A stretch of DNA of 64,000 nucleotides from Laccaria trichodermophora (GCA_018417955.1 JACTVC010000015.1:211862-275861); one strand, 5' to 3'. Shown: positions 22,111-33,428, counted from the first letter of the stretch. Notes: generated by a model from the letters alone, not told the origin. Numbers and translations: made by a program.

Positions 22111-23664
22111 GCTTATTGAAAGTACACATATTTTCCGAGAAGCAAAACAATATTCCCAGATGTATTTTGGCATTGCCAGCCATCGAAACCCTTGGTTTTA
22201 ACATGTATTGAGTGCACATAGTGTTTATGAGGGAACACAATATTTCCGGAGGTATTTCGGCAGTACCAGCTGACGAAATCTTCGGTTATAACATGTATTG
22301 AATGGACATATGTTCTGGGAGGCAATACGATATTCCTGTATGTATTTCGGCACTACCAGCAGACAAAACCTTTGGTTTTAATATCTATTGAGTGCACATA
22401 GTCCTTGGGAGGCAACACAATATTTTTTGAGGTATTTCGGTGAGGTACTTCGGCACTACAAGCCTGCGAAATCTTTGGTTGTAATATCTATTGAGTGCAC
22501 CTAGTCTTTGGAAGGCAACAAAATATTTCTGGAGGTATTTCGGAGAGGTATTTCGGCACTACAAGCCGACGAAATCTTCGGTTTTAATGTCTACTGAGTG
22601 CACATAGTCCTTGGGAGGCAAGACAATATTTCCGGAGGTATTTCGGCGAGGTACTTCGGCACTACGAGCCGATGAAATCTTCGGTTTTAATATCTACTGA
22701 GTGCACATGGTCCTTGGGAGGCAACAGAATATTTCCGGAGGTATTTCGGCACTACCAGCTGATGAAATCTTCGGTTTTAATATCTATTGAGTGCACATAG
22801 TCCTTGGGAGGGAACACAATATTTTTGGAGGTATTTCGGCAAGGTACTTCAGCACTATGAGCTGCTGAACTCTTTGGCTTTAACATGTGTTGAGCGTACA
22901 TATTCTTTGAGAGGCAACATAATATTTCTGGAGGTACTTCGGCACTACAAGCTGACAACAACTTTGGTTTTATATCTATTGTGTACACATAGTCTTTGGG
23001 AGGCAACAAAATATTTCCAGAGGTATTTCGGTGAGGTACTTCGGCACTACAAGCTGACGAAATCCTTGGTTTTAATATCTACTGAGTGCACATAGTCCTT
23101 GCGAGGCAAGACAATATTTCCGGAGGTATTTCGGCGAGGTATATAGTCCTTGGGAGGCAACACAATATTTTTGGAGGTATTTCGGCAAGGTACTTCGGCA
23201 CTATGAGCTGACGAACTCTTCGGCTTTAACATGTCTTTAACATGTCTTGAGTGCACATTGCTCCAGAGGCAACACAATATTTCCGGAGGTGCTTCGGCAC
23301 TACAAGCTGATGAAATCTTCGGCTTTAATATCTATTGAGTGCACTTAGTCTTTGGGAGGCAGAACAATATTTCCGGAGGTATTTCGGCACTACCAGGTGA
23401 CAAAATCTTCGGTTTTAACATGTATTGGATGCACATATTTTCTGGGAGGCAACATGATATTCCCAGAGGTATTTCAGCACTACCAGCCAATGAAAGCTTC
23501 GGTTTTAATATCTATTGAGTGCACATAGTCCTTAGAAGGCAATACAATATTTCTGGAGGTATTTCGGCAAGGTATTTCGGCATTACAAGCTGATGAAATC
23601 TTCGGTTTTAATATCTATCGAGTGCATATAATCTTTTGGAGGCAACACAATATTTCCGGAGGTA

Positions 23665-24283
23665 CAGTTGCGGACAATCAGAGTCATCAAATTTGATAAC
23701 TTGAGAACCAGAATTTTTATCAGAATTCTGACTTCATATTCAGCTTCAGAGACTTCGAAACTGTTCAAAAAGGTGTCGCCCTAATTTTCCCACGCGTTTT
23801 TGGTTTGGCCAAATTTTTGGGTGTTTTCAACGCACCCAAAAGTCTTCCGAATCAGCCATCTCTGGATCAATTCTGTGCTATTCATAACCCTGGTGTAGTA
23901 GATGCGTGAAAAAATGAACCAGGGTCCAATTATGTCTTTTTCCAGGAAACCTTGACCAGAAAGGGTATGCCCACATGACATTTTCAACGAAATTCCCACC
24001 ATAAAAGACATCAATATTTCCTGAAGATTTCATTGGAATCAAAGAGAGGAAGCAAAAAGGAGTTGATTGGCATATTTTTTGTATTTTTAGCTATTTTTTC
24101 AGGCACTGGCCAAATTTTTGGGGTATAAAACCCTTATATCGTCATTTCTGGGAATTCTGCCCGTTGGAATTGATCAGGGAGATCAATAGGAAGTCATTTA
24201 TACCGTTATCTAACAATTCCAATGCTTTCTGGAGTCCCAAAAAATAGGTTAATAAATTTGTTGACTTTGTTTGTCCGCAACTG
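23665..24283. mobile_element. Tc1/mariner-type MITE, 619 bp
   Basis: Terminal inverted repeats of about 30 bp start CAGTTGCGGACAA at both ends and are flanked by TA (23663-23664 and 24284-24285), the target-site signature of the Tc1/mariner superfamily. The interior has no transposase and no repeat unit of the host satellite. The satellite unit resumes on both sides, so this is a clean insertion into P1. Confidence 0.92.
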
Positions 24284-24384
24284 TATCTCGGTGAGGTACT
24301 TTGGCACTATGAGCCAATGAAATCTTCCGTTTTAATATCTATTGAGTGCACATAGTCCTTGGGAGGCAACACAATATTTTTGGT

Positions 24385-26050
24385 GGTATTTCGGTGAGGT
24401 ACTTCAGCACTACAAGCCAACAAAATGTTCAGCTTTAACATGTGTTGAGTGCACATATTCCTGGAGAGGCAACATAATATTTCCGGAGGTCCTTTGGCAC
24501 TATGAGTCACAAAATCTTTGGTTTCAATCTCTATTGAGTGCACATAGTCTTTCGGAGGCAACACAGTATTTCTGGAGGTATTTCGGCACTACTAGCTGAT
24601 GAAGTGTACATAGTCCTTGGGAGGCAACAAATATTTTTGGAGGTATTTCGGTGAGGTATTTTGGCACTAGAAGCGAGCGAAATCTTCGGCCTTAACATGT
24701 GTTGAGTGCACATATTCTTTGAGAGGCAACATAATGTTCCTGGAGGTACTTCGGCACAACGAGCTGACGAAATCTTCGGTTTCAATATTTATGGAGTGCA
24801 GATGGTCTTTGTGAGGCCACAAAATATTCCTGGAGGTATTTCGGCAAGGTATTTCGGTACTACAAGCCGACGACATCTTCGGCTTTAACATGTGTTGAGT
24901 GCACATTGCTTCACAGGCAACACAATATTTCCGGAGGTGCTTCGGCACTACAAGCTGATGAAATCTTCGGTTTTAATATCTATTGAGTCCACATAGTCCT
25001 TGGGAGGCAACACAATATTTCCAGAAATATTTCGGCACTACCAGCTGACGAAATTTTAGTTGTAATGTCTATTGAGTTCACATAGTCCTTGGCAGGCAAC
25101 ACAATATTTTTGGAAGTGTTTCGGTGAGGTATTTCAGCACTACAAGCAGACGAAATCTTTGGTTTTAATATCTATCGAGTGCATATAATCTTTTGGAGGC
25201 AACACAATATTTCCGCAGGTATTTCGGTGAGGTACTTCAGCACTACAAGCCAACAAAATGTTCAGCTTTAACATGTGTTGAGTGCACATATTCCTGGAGA
25301 GGCAACATAATATTTCCGGAGGTCCTTTGGCACTATGAGTCACAAAATCTTTGGTTTCAATCTCTATTGAGTGCACATAGTCTTTCGGAGGCAACACAGT
25401 ATTTCTGGAGGTATTTCGGCACTACTAGCTGATGAAGTGTACATAGTCCTTGGGAGGCAACAAATATTTTTGGAGGTATTTCGGTGAGGTATTTTGGCAC
25501 TAGAAGCGAGCGAAATCTTCGGCCTTAACATGTGTTGAGTGCACATATTCTTTGAGAGGCAACATAATGTTCCTGGAGGTACTTCGGCACAACGAGCTGA
25601 CGAAATCTTCGGTTTCAATATTTATGGAGTGCAGATGGTCTTTGTGAGGCCACAAAATATTCCTGGAGGTATTTCGGCAAGGTATTTCGGTACTACAAGC
25701 CGACGACATCTTCGGCTTTAACATGTGTTGAGTGCACATTGCTTCACAGGCAACACAATATTTCCGGAGGTGCTTCGGCACTACAAGCTGATGAAATCTT
25801 CGGTTTTAATATCTATTGAGTCCACATAGTCCTTGGGAGGCAACACAATATTTCCAGAAATATTTCGGCACTACCAGCTGACGAAATTTTAGTTGTAATG
25901 TCTATTGAGTTCACATAGTCCTTGGCAGGCAACACAATATTTTTGGAAGTGTTTCGGTGAGGTATTTCAGCACTACAAGCAGACGAAATCTTTGGTTTTA
26001 ATATCTATCGAGTGCATATAATCTTTTGGAGGCAACACAATATTTCCGCA
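24385..26050. repeat. 833-bp tandem segmental duplication in the P1 arm
   Basis: 24385-25217 and 25218-26050 read as identical or nearly so, including every irregular satellite unit within them. This higher-order duplication is much younger than the divergence between single units. Confidence 0.88.
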
Positions 26051-26519
26051 GGTATTTCGGTGAGGTACTTCAGCACTACAAGCCAACGAAATCTTCCATT
26101 TTAATATCTATTGAGTGCACATAGTCCTTGGGAGGCAAGACAATATTTCCGGAGGCATTTCGGCGAGGTATTTCGGCACTACAAGCCAGCAAAATCTTTG
26201 GCTTTAACATGTGTTGAGTGCACATTGCTTCAGAGGCAACACAATATTTCCGGACGTGCTTCGGCACTACAAGCTGACGAAATCTTCGGTTTTAAAATAT
26301 ATTGAGTGCACATAGTCCTTGGGAGGTAACACAATATTTCTGGAGGTATTTCGGTGTGGTACTTCGGCACTACAAGCCAACAAAATCTTTGGTTTTAACA
26401 TGTGCTGAGTGCACTTATTGTTTGAGAGGCAACACAATATTTCGGCATCATAGTAGTGACATCCCCCTGTTTTCGGATGTATCTTTCGGCCTACTTTTTC
26501 ATCGGTCTAGTATATGATC

Positions 26520-26690
26520 ACATGTTAAATATCAATTGGGCCCAATGTTGCAGGATATTTCACAATTGGGCCACACCATCTCACCTTAAGGTAAAAGCAT
26601 GCATTGGGCCCACCTTTATTCAATAGTGTTTAGATAGCATTGGCCCCATTGGGGTAGCTCTATGGTACATAGGTACAATTGACCATGTGG
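26520..26690. repeat. right subterminal cluster of GGGCCCAAT motifs (P1)
   Basis: TTGGGCCCAAT near 26536, TTGGGCCAC near 26563, TTGGGCCCACC near 26603 and TTGGCCCCATTGGGG near 26640 mirror the left cluster. Confidence 0.7.
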
Positions 26691-26736
26691 AGTACCATTG
26701 AACTATAATGTGACATATGAATACTTGTGACACTTT

Positions 26737-27046
26737 GGAGAACCAACTTTTCTTTTATTTGATTTTTCTTTATAGACTTTTCTTATCTATTTTATCAACA
26801 GACTCTTACGGCGCTCCCCTTCTACCATGCACACACACCCCTCCGCCATTTTAAGTTACGACAACAGCTACTTTACCAGACCACCACCCCCTCCCCAGCC
26901 CTGCACATTCTCAAATATGAACAAGAAATGCTTTACTATTGGACAACTTGTAATTGTTTAAATTTATCTTTAACCTTTCCCCTCGCTCCTCACATCCTTC
27001 ACTGTGTGAACTCATCACCTTTCCTTTCTTTTTAATAGGACTTATA
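26737..27046 (+). other. Ngaro-like element, noncoding stretch between recombinase gene and B1
   Basis: This 310-bp stretch continues the Ngaro-like sequence that was interrupted by P1 (the left part ends ACACTTT at 19963). It is T- and C-rich, and I see no gene in it. Confidence 0.7.
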
Positions 27047-27162
27047 GCCATACCTCAAGTGGAAACATGTCGGAGTCGGGCACACAGGCCCCGACTTCTG
27101 ATTTTGGCTACCTAACGTCCCTTCCCGCCTCTGTAACGCCACCAAGCTTAAGTGCTATTGGT
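27047..27162 (+). repeat. split direct repeat B1 of the Ngaro-like element
   Basis: 116 bp from GCCATACCTCAAGTGGAAAC to AGTGCTATTGGT, directly followed by A2. B2 repeats it at 27562-27623 plus 32759-32812. Confidence 0.88.
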
Positions 27163-27518
27163 TGAGTTTAAACTATGTTTACTCAAGTCCAATAAGCACT
27201 GACCAAAGCTTGAGTTACACACATACAATATAGTTGTCACGTTCGCCAACATGCGACTACGAGCCGCTGCTCAATTGCCTGCTGGCAAACTCTACATCCA
27301 CGCTTGGACTCGAGCTTCACAATCCACACTTGGATCACAGCTTATTTTAGACTCGCACCACCAGTTGAGGAGTGAGATGAAATGCCCCTTTCTGTAAGGC
27401 TCTCGTTTCAATATCTCACTCCCTCAGCTAGGTGCGATTCCCATTTCATTTTTGTAAGGCTCTCGTTAAAATAGCTCACAACCTCTCTTTAGTTTACGCT
27501 GTTTTCTCATTTTCGTCA
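27162..27518 (+). repeat. split direct repeat A2 of the Ngaro-like element
   Basis: About 357 bp, near-identical to A1 (4142-4497). It shares the junction T with the end of B1, the type of overlap expected from a circular YR-element intermediate. Confidence 0.88.
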
Positions 27519-27561
27519 CCCACCCTCCCACTGCCTATTAGTTACATGTCCATGTATGTAT

Positions 27562-27623
27562 GCCATACCTCGAGTGGAAACATGTCGGAGTCAGGCGCAC
27601 AGGCCCCAACTTCTGATTTTGGC
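27562..27623 (+). repeat. split direct repeat B2, left part
   Basis: 62 bp matching the first half of B1; the other 54 bp are at 32759-32812 beyond the hAT insertion. Together they equal the 116 bp of B1. Confidence 0.86.
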
Positions 27624-27814
27624 TAGGGCTGCGAACCATAACCGTACACATACGGATATACGGGTAGATTTTACGGGTAGCCGTACTGTACTGTTGAGGT
27701 TAGAAATCAATTATTTACGGTACGGGTGCCAGACGGAAGTCTACCTTCATCAACCCATATACTTATGGCCGTCGACGGCCATATTACGGATATTATTACA
27801 CTGTACAGTTTGAA

Positions 27815-28834
27815 ATGTCAGCGTCATGTGAGCAGTCAACTGACTCAACAGACCGTGTGACTTGTTACCCCATGAGCATCTTATCTCTCGTTCAACATTC
27901 ATCGCTTGTCAACATGGACCCAAATCGCCATCCCAAAGACAAATTCCAAGTGATTGGAATGATCATTCACCGCTGTCCTGGAGACTATCTGTCTCCCTTG
28001 ACCCTTGTGATTTGTCTGGAGGCCACAACGGGCAACGAGGAGGAATGGACGGCTCGCATTATAAGGACGATGTCCAAATGGGAGCTAATCAGCTCCGCTC
28101 TTTTGGTTGGCTCTACATTTCAACACTTCGTGGACTTGACGCTGTACTGAAGTTTCACGTTTCCAGCTTTAATGGGTCAGCATTATTTTCCGTATTTCTT
28201 AAACACTCATTTGGATTCCTTTATAGATATTATGACCACTTTGAAGACTCACGCACACACGCGCGACCCCGGGAGACCCACTCGCGCTGTCTTGCACCCA
28301 TCATCCAAGCAAACTGTTGGATTTTCTGCAACAGCTTGGTTCCTGTCAATTTTCCTGCTGTTTGGCAGCCCGTTTTTCGTCACAGCTCTCCTCATCCTGT
28401 CTATCACGGCTTCATTCCCCTTTAATAGTCAGAGTCTTTTCTTGGCTGCAAACCTCGTCATTTCGTGGTCCAGAATATTCAATCGAGCCGTTTTAAACAT
28501 ATTATTGAAGGTTTCACCTCTGGGAGTTACTGCTTTGATAGGTTACTTCCTTTTGCTTCTCGTGCTATGGGGTGCGTTTTTTTTTTCAAAAATGAAATCA
28601 TGGTTATTTTATATAATTCACAATACAGCTGCAATCATGTTTCCTAGTTTACTGCCATTTGATCGGATTATGAAGGGTATATTTTACCGTTATCGGTATC
28701 ACTGCTCTCATGTATCGCATATGCGAATTGACCGCATGCGTCATCTGGTTCACGAGGGGTTATTTACGATTTTTGTAACGCCATCTTCGGGGAAAACGCT
28801 TTCGATGTGTAGGTGCTTATCAATGTCAAGATAA
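27815..28834 (+). other. 5' region of the hAT element with unexplained open frames
   Basis: Before the transposase lie frames at 27815-28150 (MSASCEQSTDSTDRV...) and 28172-28834. The latter translates into several strongly hydrophobic stretches (for example WFLSIFLLFGSPFFVTALL). They might be an accessory gene or upstream exons with introns. The T-rich composition of this part can create hydrophobic frames by chance, so I do not call a protein. Confidence 0.25.
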
Positions 28835-31800
28835 ATGCTGCTAATCTGTTCGCAGTGGTCTCTGACAGTACAACCATCAATGATATTGAACACGAACTGG
28901 CGCAGCGCAGCTTCTTCCCATCATACGACCAGGAATCATCTTATATCTCAATGACAAGCTCCCGCTACCATTACATTTCACACTCAAACACCATGAGGGA
29001 TCTTCTTGCTGGCCCCCTCACTCATTTCCAGATTCGTTGTAGGTTTCTTGGTGGTTCAGGTCAGTTTTCGATTCAATTTAAATATGGGTCATGGCCTGAC
29101 TTTTGATTAGACCAATGTGCCCTCAACGCGGATGGAACTCTCAAAGATGCATCCGAAATTGAGTTTTTTAATGATGTTGATGATACAAGACCAATCGCTT
29201 CTACGAGCCGGGCATCTGGTATGTATCTGTTCCTTATTTTATCTGTAAATTTCTAACCATCGGACATCTTGTGCAGGCCGTTCGCGTGATAAAGCTCGGA
29301 TGACGGAAATCATTGACGCAGAACGTGATACTCCGGATGATACCAAGGCGGTGCAGAAACGCAAAAGAAAGGCGAAGCCAAAGGAGACACGATCTGATAA
29401 AGAGGACGACGATTTTGTTGGGTCCTCCAGCGATGCAGATTCAACATCACATGGTGAGGAATCTGATTCAGTTGAGATCACTCTCAAAGAGGTAAGCGCT
29501 TCTTGTTAATTCATTTCGAACCAACTCAATATACAATTTCAAGCTTGCGGATAGTCTCCCTTCAAAAACAATTCCCACGCGTTCTCGAAGTTCAACTAAA
29601 TCGAAGGGGAAAAGATGCGCAAACCAGCCAAAGAAGTGAAAGGTCGGCAATACCGGAGGTTCGGGGACAACTCAGCCCAGCCAGGTCTCACAGGTGACAT
29701 CACAAAATGCTCTGAAGGTTCGTCATCCTATATCTTACAATCTTATGTTTGAAAAGCTCATGATAACGAAGACCTCTGGGAAACGAAATCCTATCTACCT
29801 ATTCTATGAACAAGTCACGGTCAATGAGAAAGGAGAAGTCGGAGAGGAAGGCGATAAGCACTATAAGTGCTATCACGGCAATCGAAAAACATTTACCATC
29901 ACGAAGGCGATGAACTAGAGTCTCAATGGTATGTTTTTTCAAAGCGTACAGTTGTAGTCATTTTGAAAAAAAAAAATTAAGGGTTAATCGGTCATTTGAA
30001 GAGCACGTTCCAGCCTATGCACCAGCTATACCTCGTACTCTATTCCCGCTCCCGTAATGGTATTCAACCTTCGCCTGAAGAGGTTTCTTATGCATCTGGA
30101 AAGCTGCCATTTGACGCCTCTATCCACGCCGAATACATAGAAAAACTCGACGCTCAAGCAGCCGGTATCAAAGAAGCTTTTGCCAGACAGCAAGCAAAAG
30201 CTGCTGTGGGTTTAGTTATTGCTTTCTATCAAAATAATTCTAACTACTCAAATAGGAACCTTGGGACCAGGGTAATTTTGAGAAGCTCCTCGTCGAATGG
30301 ATTGCTGCTTGTGATCAACCATTTGACGAGGTGGAAAAACCCGAATTTATTGCAATGATGGAGTATGGTCGAGACCCAAACAAGTTTTCGCTGCCTCAAC
30401 GAGAGGGTGTTCGACGGAGGGTGATGAAGCTCGGGGAAAACACAATTGAGGAAACCAAGGCAATGTTTGCAGTCAGTTTTTACGTCTTTGATAATTTCCC
30501 TCTACTGAATCTTATCACAGAATTTGACAAGCAAAATTAGCCTCTCTCTCGACGCATGGACATCAAGCAACTACTATGCATTTTTAGCTATTGTTGCTCA
30601 CTATGTGACTGATGATGGATACTGCGGTAAGATTTGAGATTCAAATTGAGACCTCCTTCGTGAATTGTTGCTGACACCGACTGCAGAGGAACTTCTCATA
30701 GATTTTCGTGAGCTGATTGGAGAGCATTCAGGCAAAAACATGGCAGCTGTTGTTTGGTCGACGTTAGAGCTGTATGATATTCAAAACAAGGTCTGATCTC
30801 CATACGTGCATCGTTCAACTTGAGGGCTAAAGTTGTCCAGGTGATCGCTATTATGATGGACAACGCCAGCAACAATGACACGATGATGGATGCGATCGAG
30901 GGTTGCTGTTTGGATGCGGGAATCGATTTCTCTGCCAGCCAATCGCGAATGCGTTGTATGCCGCATACAATACACTTAGCGTGCATCAAGGTATACTCAA
31001 ATTACACGCCCCCCGTGAATCCTAGCTCACCAAATCAAAAACCCTCTAGCTTCTCGAAGGTATCGGCCTAATATCAAAAGATACCAGTAAACGGGCCAGC
31101 TCTTTGAGTGTGAACTATCAAGATGACGTAAATGCTCCACTTCAACGTGAAGACGACATTGAGGCAGCCCTGGAAGAAGATGATGATACAGAGTCTGTCA
31201 GTGTAGACTCCTCGGAGAAGGTTCAGACAGCTGTTCAGAAAGTAGGTCAATGTACATGTCTGATCTGCTCTTGTCTAATGATGCTACAGCTTCGAAAAAT
31301 TATCTGATCAGTGCGCTCGAGTCCCCAGCGCCGACAAAATTGGTTGATAGAAGTGTCACGGATGAACCCCGGAAAGCCTCCCCTTATGCTCATTCTTGAC
31401 GTGAAGACTTGTTGGTCATCGACTCACCAAATGTTACGTAGGTTTCTTATCTTTTTTTCCATCAAGATGAATAGATCTCAACTTTCTCAGGTCGTGCCTT
31501 GGATTACCGTCAATCCGTGAACTCTTTCGTACACCTTAATACTGATCTTTGGCCACATTTGCTGTCAGATGAAGAATGGCACACTATTGACCTCGTTACA
31601 GCCTGGTTGAAGTCATTCCGCACTGCAACCTCTCAGATGTCTGCGACACGAACACCAATGCTCTCAACAACGCATGTCATTTTCTGCGGCCTTCAAGACA
31701 AGCTCCGTGATATCATTCGAACCCTACCTAAAGACGTAGCTTCGCCCCACTTGATTAAAGGGCTCACAGACGCTCATCGTAAACTGAGTGATTATTATAA

Positions 31801-32504
31801 TACCTACGATGAGTCACCTTTTTATATCTGGTCATCACGTATGTTGAAGATCTATTCACTGTTGATCTCGCTAACATACTTCAACTAGTCTTGGACCCAC
31901 GCATCTCGTATATGGCTCTAAAGAATGAATTCAGGGATGATGCAGACCTTTCTGCTCACCTCGAGATCTCGAAAGCAAAACTTCAACAGTACTTCAAGGA
32001 CAATTACCACACATCCCAACCCGCCGAATCCCAACATGCACCATTACCATCTACTTCTTCTATTTCTTCGTCCTCACATGTATCCAGTAGTGCGCCAGCC
32101 TCACCGCAAAAGGATTTCACTTCTAGGTACGAACACACGCAGGTGGCTCCCGACGAGCTTGCAGAATTTTGGAGCCTGAAACGCGAAAATTTCAAAACCT
32201 GTGACCCACTTCAATGGTGGTCGAGCAGAAAGGGTCAATTCCCGAATCTTTATCACCTTTCCCGTGACATCTTTTCAATTCCAGGTAAGTTCTATCTCAC
32301 AGGCATATGTTATGTGGTCCGAATTGACAATATATTACTGTAGGCTCAGCAGTGGCAGTTGAGCGTATTTTTTCAGGTGGCCGGGATACTATATCCCTTC
32401 GTCGTGCTAGTCTCAAGCCAGAAACCATACGGGTTCTGATGTTGGTCAAGAGAAGATTGATTCTAGCTCGTGAAAAGATTAAGGTCAAACTTCGTTCTAC
32501 CTAA
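28830..32504 (+). pseudogene. hAT transposase, multi-exon, with premature stops
   Basis: Family features in order: an N-terminal segment with ALNADGTLKDASEIEFF and an acidic/basic linker (29100-29490); NPIYLFYEQV and a HYKCYHGNRKTF zinc-finger-like part (BED-like, 29760-29900); SLSLDAWTSSNYYAFLAIVA and the MMDNASNNDTMMDAIEG catalytic-core part (30545-30900); CMPHTIHLA; and the C-terminal dimerisation domain from FWSLKRENF through DPLQWWSSRKGQFPNL and GSAVAVERIFSGGRD, ending at TAA 32502-32504. Introns with GT-AG borders interrupt it (for example 29492-29543 and around 31800-31890). Nonsense codons lie in exons: TGA after QPKK near 29637 and TAG after KAMN near 29917. It would cut and rejoin hAT ends in the nucleus. 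This copy is probably inactive. Confidence 0.85.
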
Positions 32505-32758
32505 GACTTATTCACTCCACCGTTTTCATTTACCATTTCGCTTCATCTAGTATACCTAGTTTTGAACCTCTAGTGTATTTTTTTTTTTGTTCATCTCCGT
32601 AATACGGCCGTATACCCGTATTTATCACCCGTACCGTATCGTCGAGAGTTTTCTAGTTGACCTTTACGGTACGGGTCTGAGCTGAAGTGACCCATGAACG
32701 CCCGTAAAGTATATGGCCGTAACCGTAATACGGTACGGTTCACAGCCCTAATTTTGGC

Positions 32759-32812
32759 TACCTAACGTCCCTTCCCGCCTCTGTAACGCCACCAAGCTTA
32801 AGTGCTATTGGT
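32759..32812 (+). repeat. split direct repeat B2, right part
   Basis: 54 bp, TACCTAACGTCCC... to AGTGCTATTGGT, completing B2 after the hAT insertion and forming the right end of the Ngaro-like element. Confidence 0.86.
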
Positions 32813-33428
32813 GGTCAAATCTCTAAAATATTGGCCAAAAGAGTATGCTTTCAAGAATATTATCATAAAATTGTCAATTCTTCACCGAATTTAGTGTTCT
32901 TGGGCTTATTTTAAAGCTACGATACATGGCAATAATGTTTACTGCAAGAAATATGAGAAATATATGCTGTTTTAATCGATTTTCTATTTTTTCGGTCCTA
33001 ACTGGTTAGTAACTGTGACTAACCGGTTTTGGTTGGTTATCTTCAGTCCAGTTAGGTTATTTTGGGTCTGGGAACGAACCCTAACCGGTCTCAGTCTCGG
33101 TTAGAGCCCCTGGGCACCCAATAACCTAACCTAACCGGACTTTTAAACACTAGTTACACGGAACTCCATTTGTTCATGAATTATGAATGGATGCTCCTCC
33201 GATTTCCCAGAACAACCGATAAATATATAAACATCAAGAATTCAACGCACAAATCACAACTCATTGAAGAGGTTCAGCCAGAAGCCTCCGTCACTTCCGG
33301 AAAATTGGGTCTCAATTGCAACTTGGATGCACTGGCAGGCAGTTGGGTGTTCTACGGGCGATCTTATAAGGTCAAGAAGTGCGTATGAGACAGTGTCGTT
33401 TACAATACAAGTAAGTAGAGGCTCAAGC

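Larger units (their letters stand above)
22180..26450. repeat. right satellite arm of P1
   Basis: Tens of units of about 80-110 bp, with consensus parts GAGTGCACATAGTCCTTGGG, AGGCAACACAATATTTCCGG, AGGTATTTCGG and AGCTGACGAAATCTTCGG. The arm is much longer than the left arm, so the palindrome is asymmetric. It holds the Tc1/mariner-type MITE and an 833-bp duplication. Confidence 0.88.
19964..26729 (-). mobile_element. palindromic non-autonomous DNA element P1 (6.77 kb)
   Basis: The ends are CAGGGCATTCAGTAGATA on the left and, reading inward from the right, CACAAGTATTCATATGTCACA. The flanks are ACACTTT (19957-19963) and ACACTTT (26730-26736), a perfect 7-bp TSD. The same two end sequences bound P2 in the opposite orientation. 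Inward from the ends, a ~60-bp inverted repeat (CACATGGTCAATTGT ... CCCCAATGGG) leads into GGGCCCAAT-rich subterminal zones, then into arms of short tandem repeats that are reverse complements of each other around a centre near 21.1-22.1 kb. It has no protein-coding capacity that I can support; the many 60-100-codon frames arise from the repeats. It sits between the recombinase gene and B1 of the Ngaro-like element. Confidence 0.82.
27624..32750 (+). mobile_element. hAT transposon, 5.13 kb
   Basis: The ends TAGGGCTGCGAACC and, inverted, TAGGGCTGTGAACC are followed by subterminal stretches rich in (C)CGTA/TACGG motifs. A perfect 8-bp TSD ATTTTGGC flanks it (27616-27623 and 32751-32758). It encodes a hAT transposase on the plus strand, now with nonsense codons, so it is probably not autonomous any longer. 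It interrupts repeat B2 of the Ngaro-like element. Confidence 0.94.
4142..32812 (+). mobile_element. Ngaro-like (DIRS-order) tyrosine-recombinase retrotransposon
   Basis: The element has the split direct repeat plan of Ngaro elements: A1 (4142-4497), then gag-, RT/RNase H- and tyrosine recombinase-coding sequence, then B1 (27047-27162), A2 (27162-27518) and B2 (27562-27623 continued at 32759-32812). B1 and B2 both total 116 bp once a hAT insertion is removed. There is no integrase, which fits YR elements. Three insertions inflate it: the LTR element 4510-15572, palindromic element P1 at 19964-26729, and the hAT element 27624-32750. Without them and one copy of each TSD it is about 5.7 kb, a normal size for the family. 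All three coding regions carry nonsense codons and frameshifts, so this copy is dead. Confidence 0.88.
3012..33152. mobile_element. outer hAT-like element, split by a nested retroelement
   Basis: The left end (TAGTGCTTGAAGGTCCGGTTA) and the reverse complement of the right end (TAGTGTTTAAAAGTCCGGTTA) form a matching terminal inverted repeat. They are flanked by ATTACACG (3004-3011) and GTTACACG (33153-33160), an 8-bp duplication with one mismatch. An 8-bp TSD and TAGTG... ends fit the hAT superfamily. Its own DNA is only 3012-4141 plus 32813-33152, about 1.47 kb, with no transposase; it is therefore non-autonomous. CCGGTTA-like motifs are dense near both ends. The remaining 28.7 kb is a Ngaro-like retrotransposon and its own insertions. 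Confidence 0.75.

Noticed and set aside
20560..26517. Many 60-104-codon frames in P1 with similar peptide phrases (for example PPKDYVHSI, EATQYFWRYFGE)
   Set aside because: They are translations of the satellite units in several frames and on both strands at once. They follow repeat periodicity, have no consistent start and no family match.
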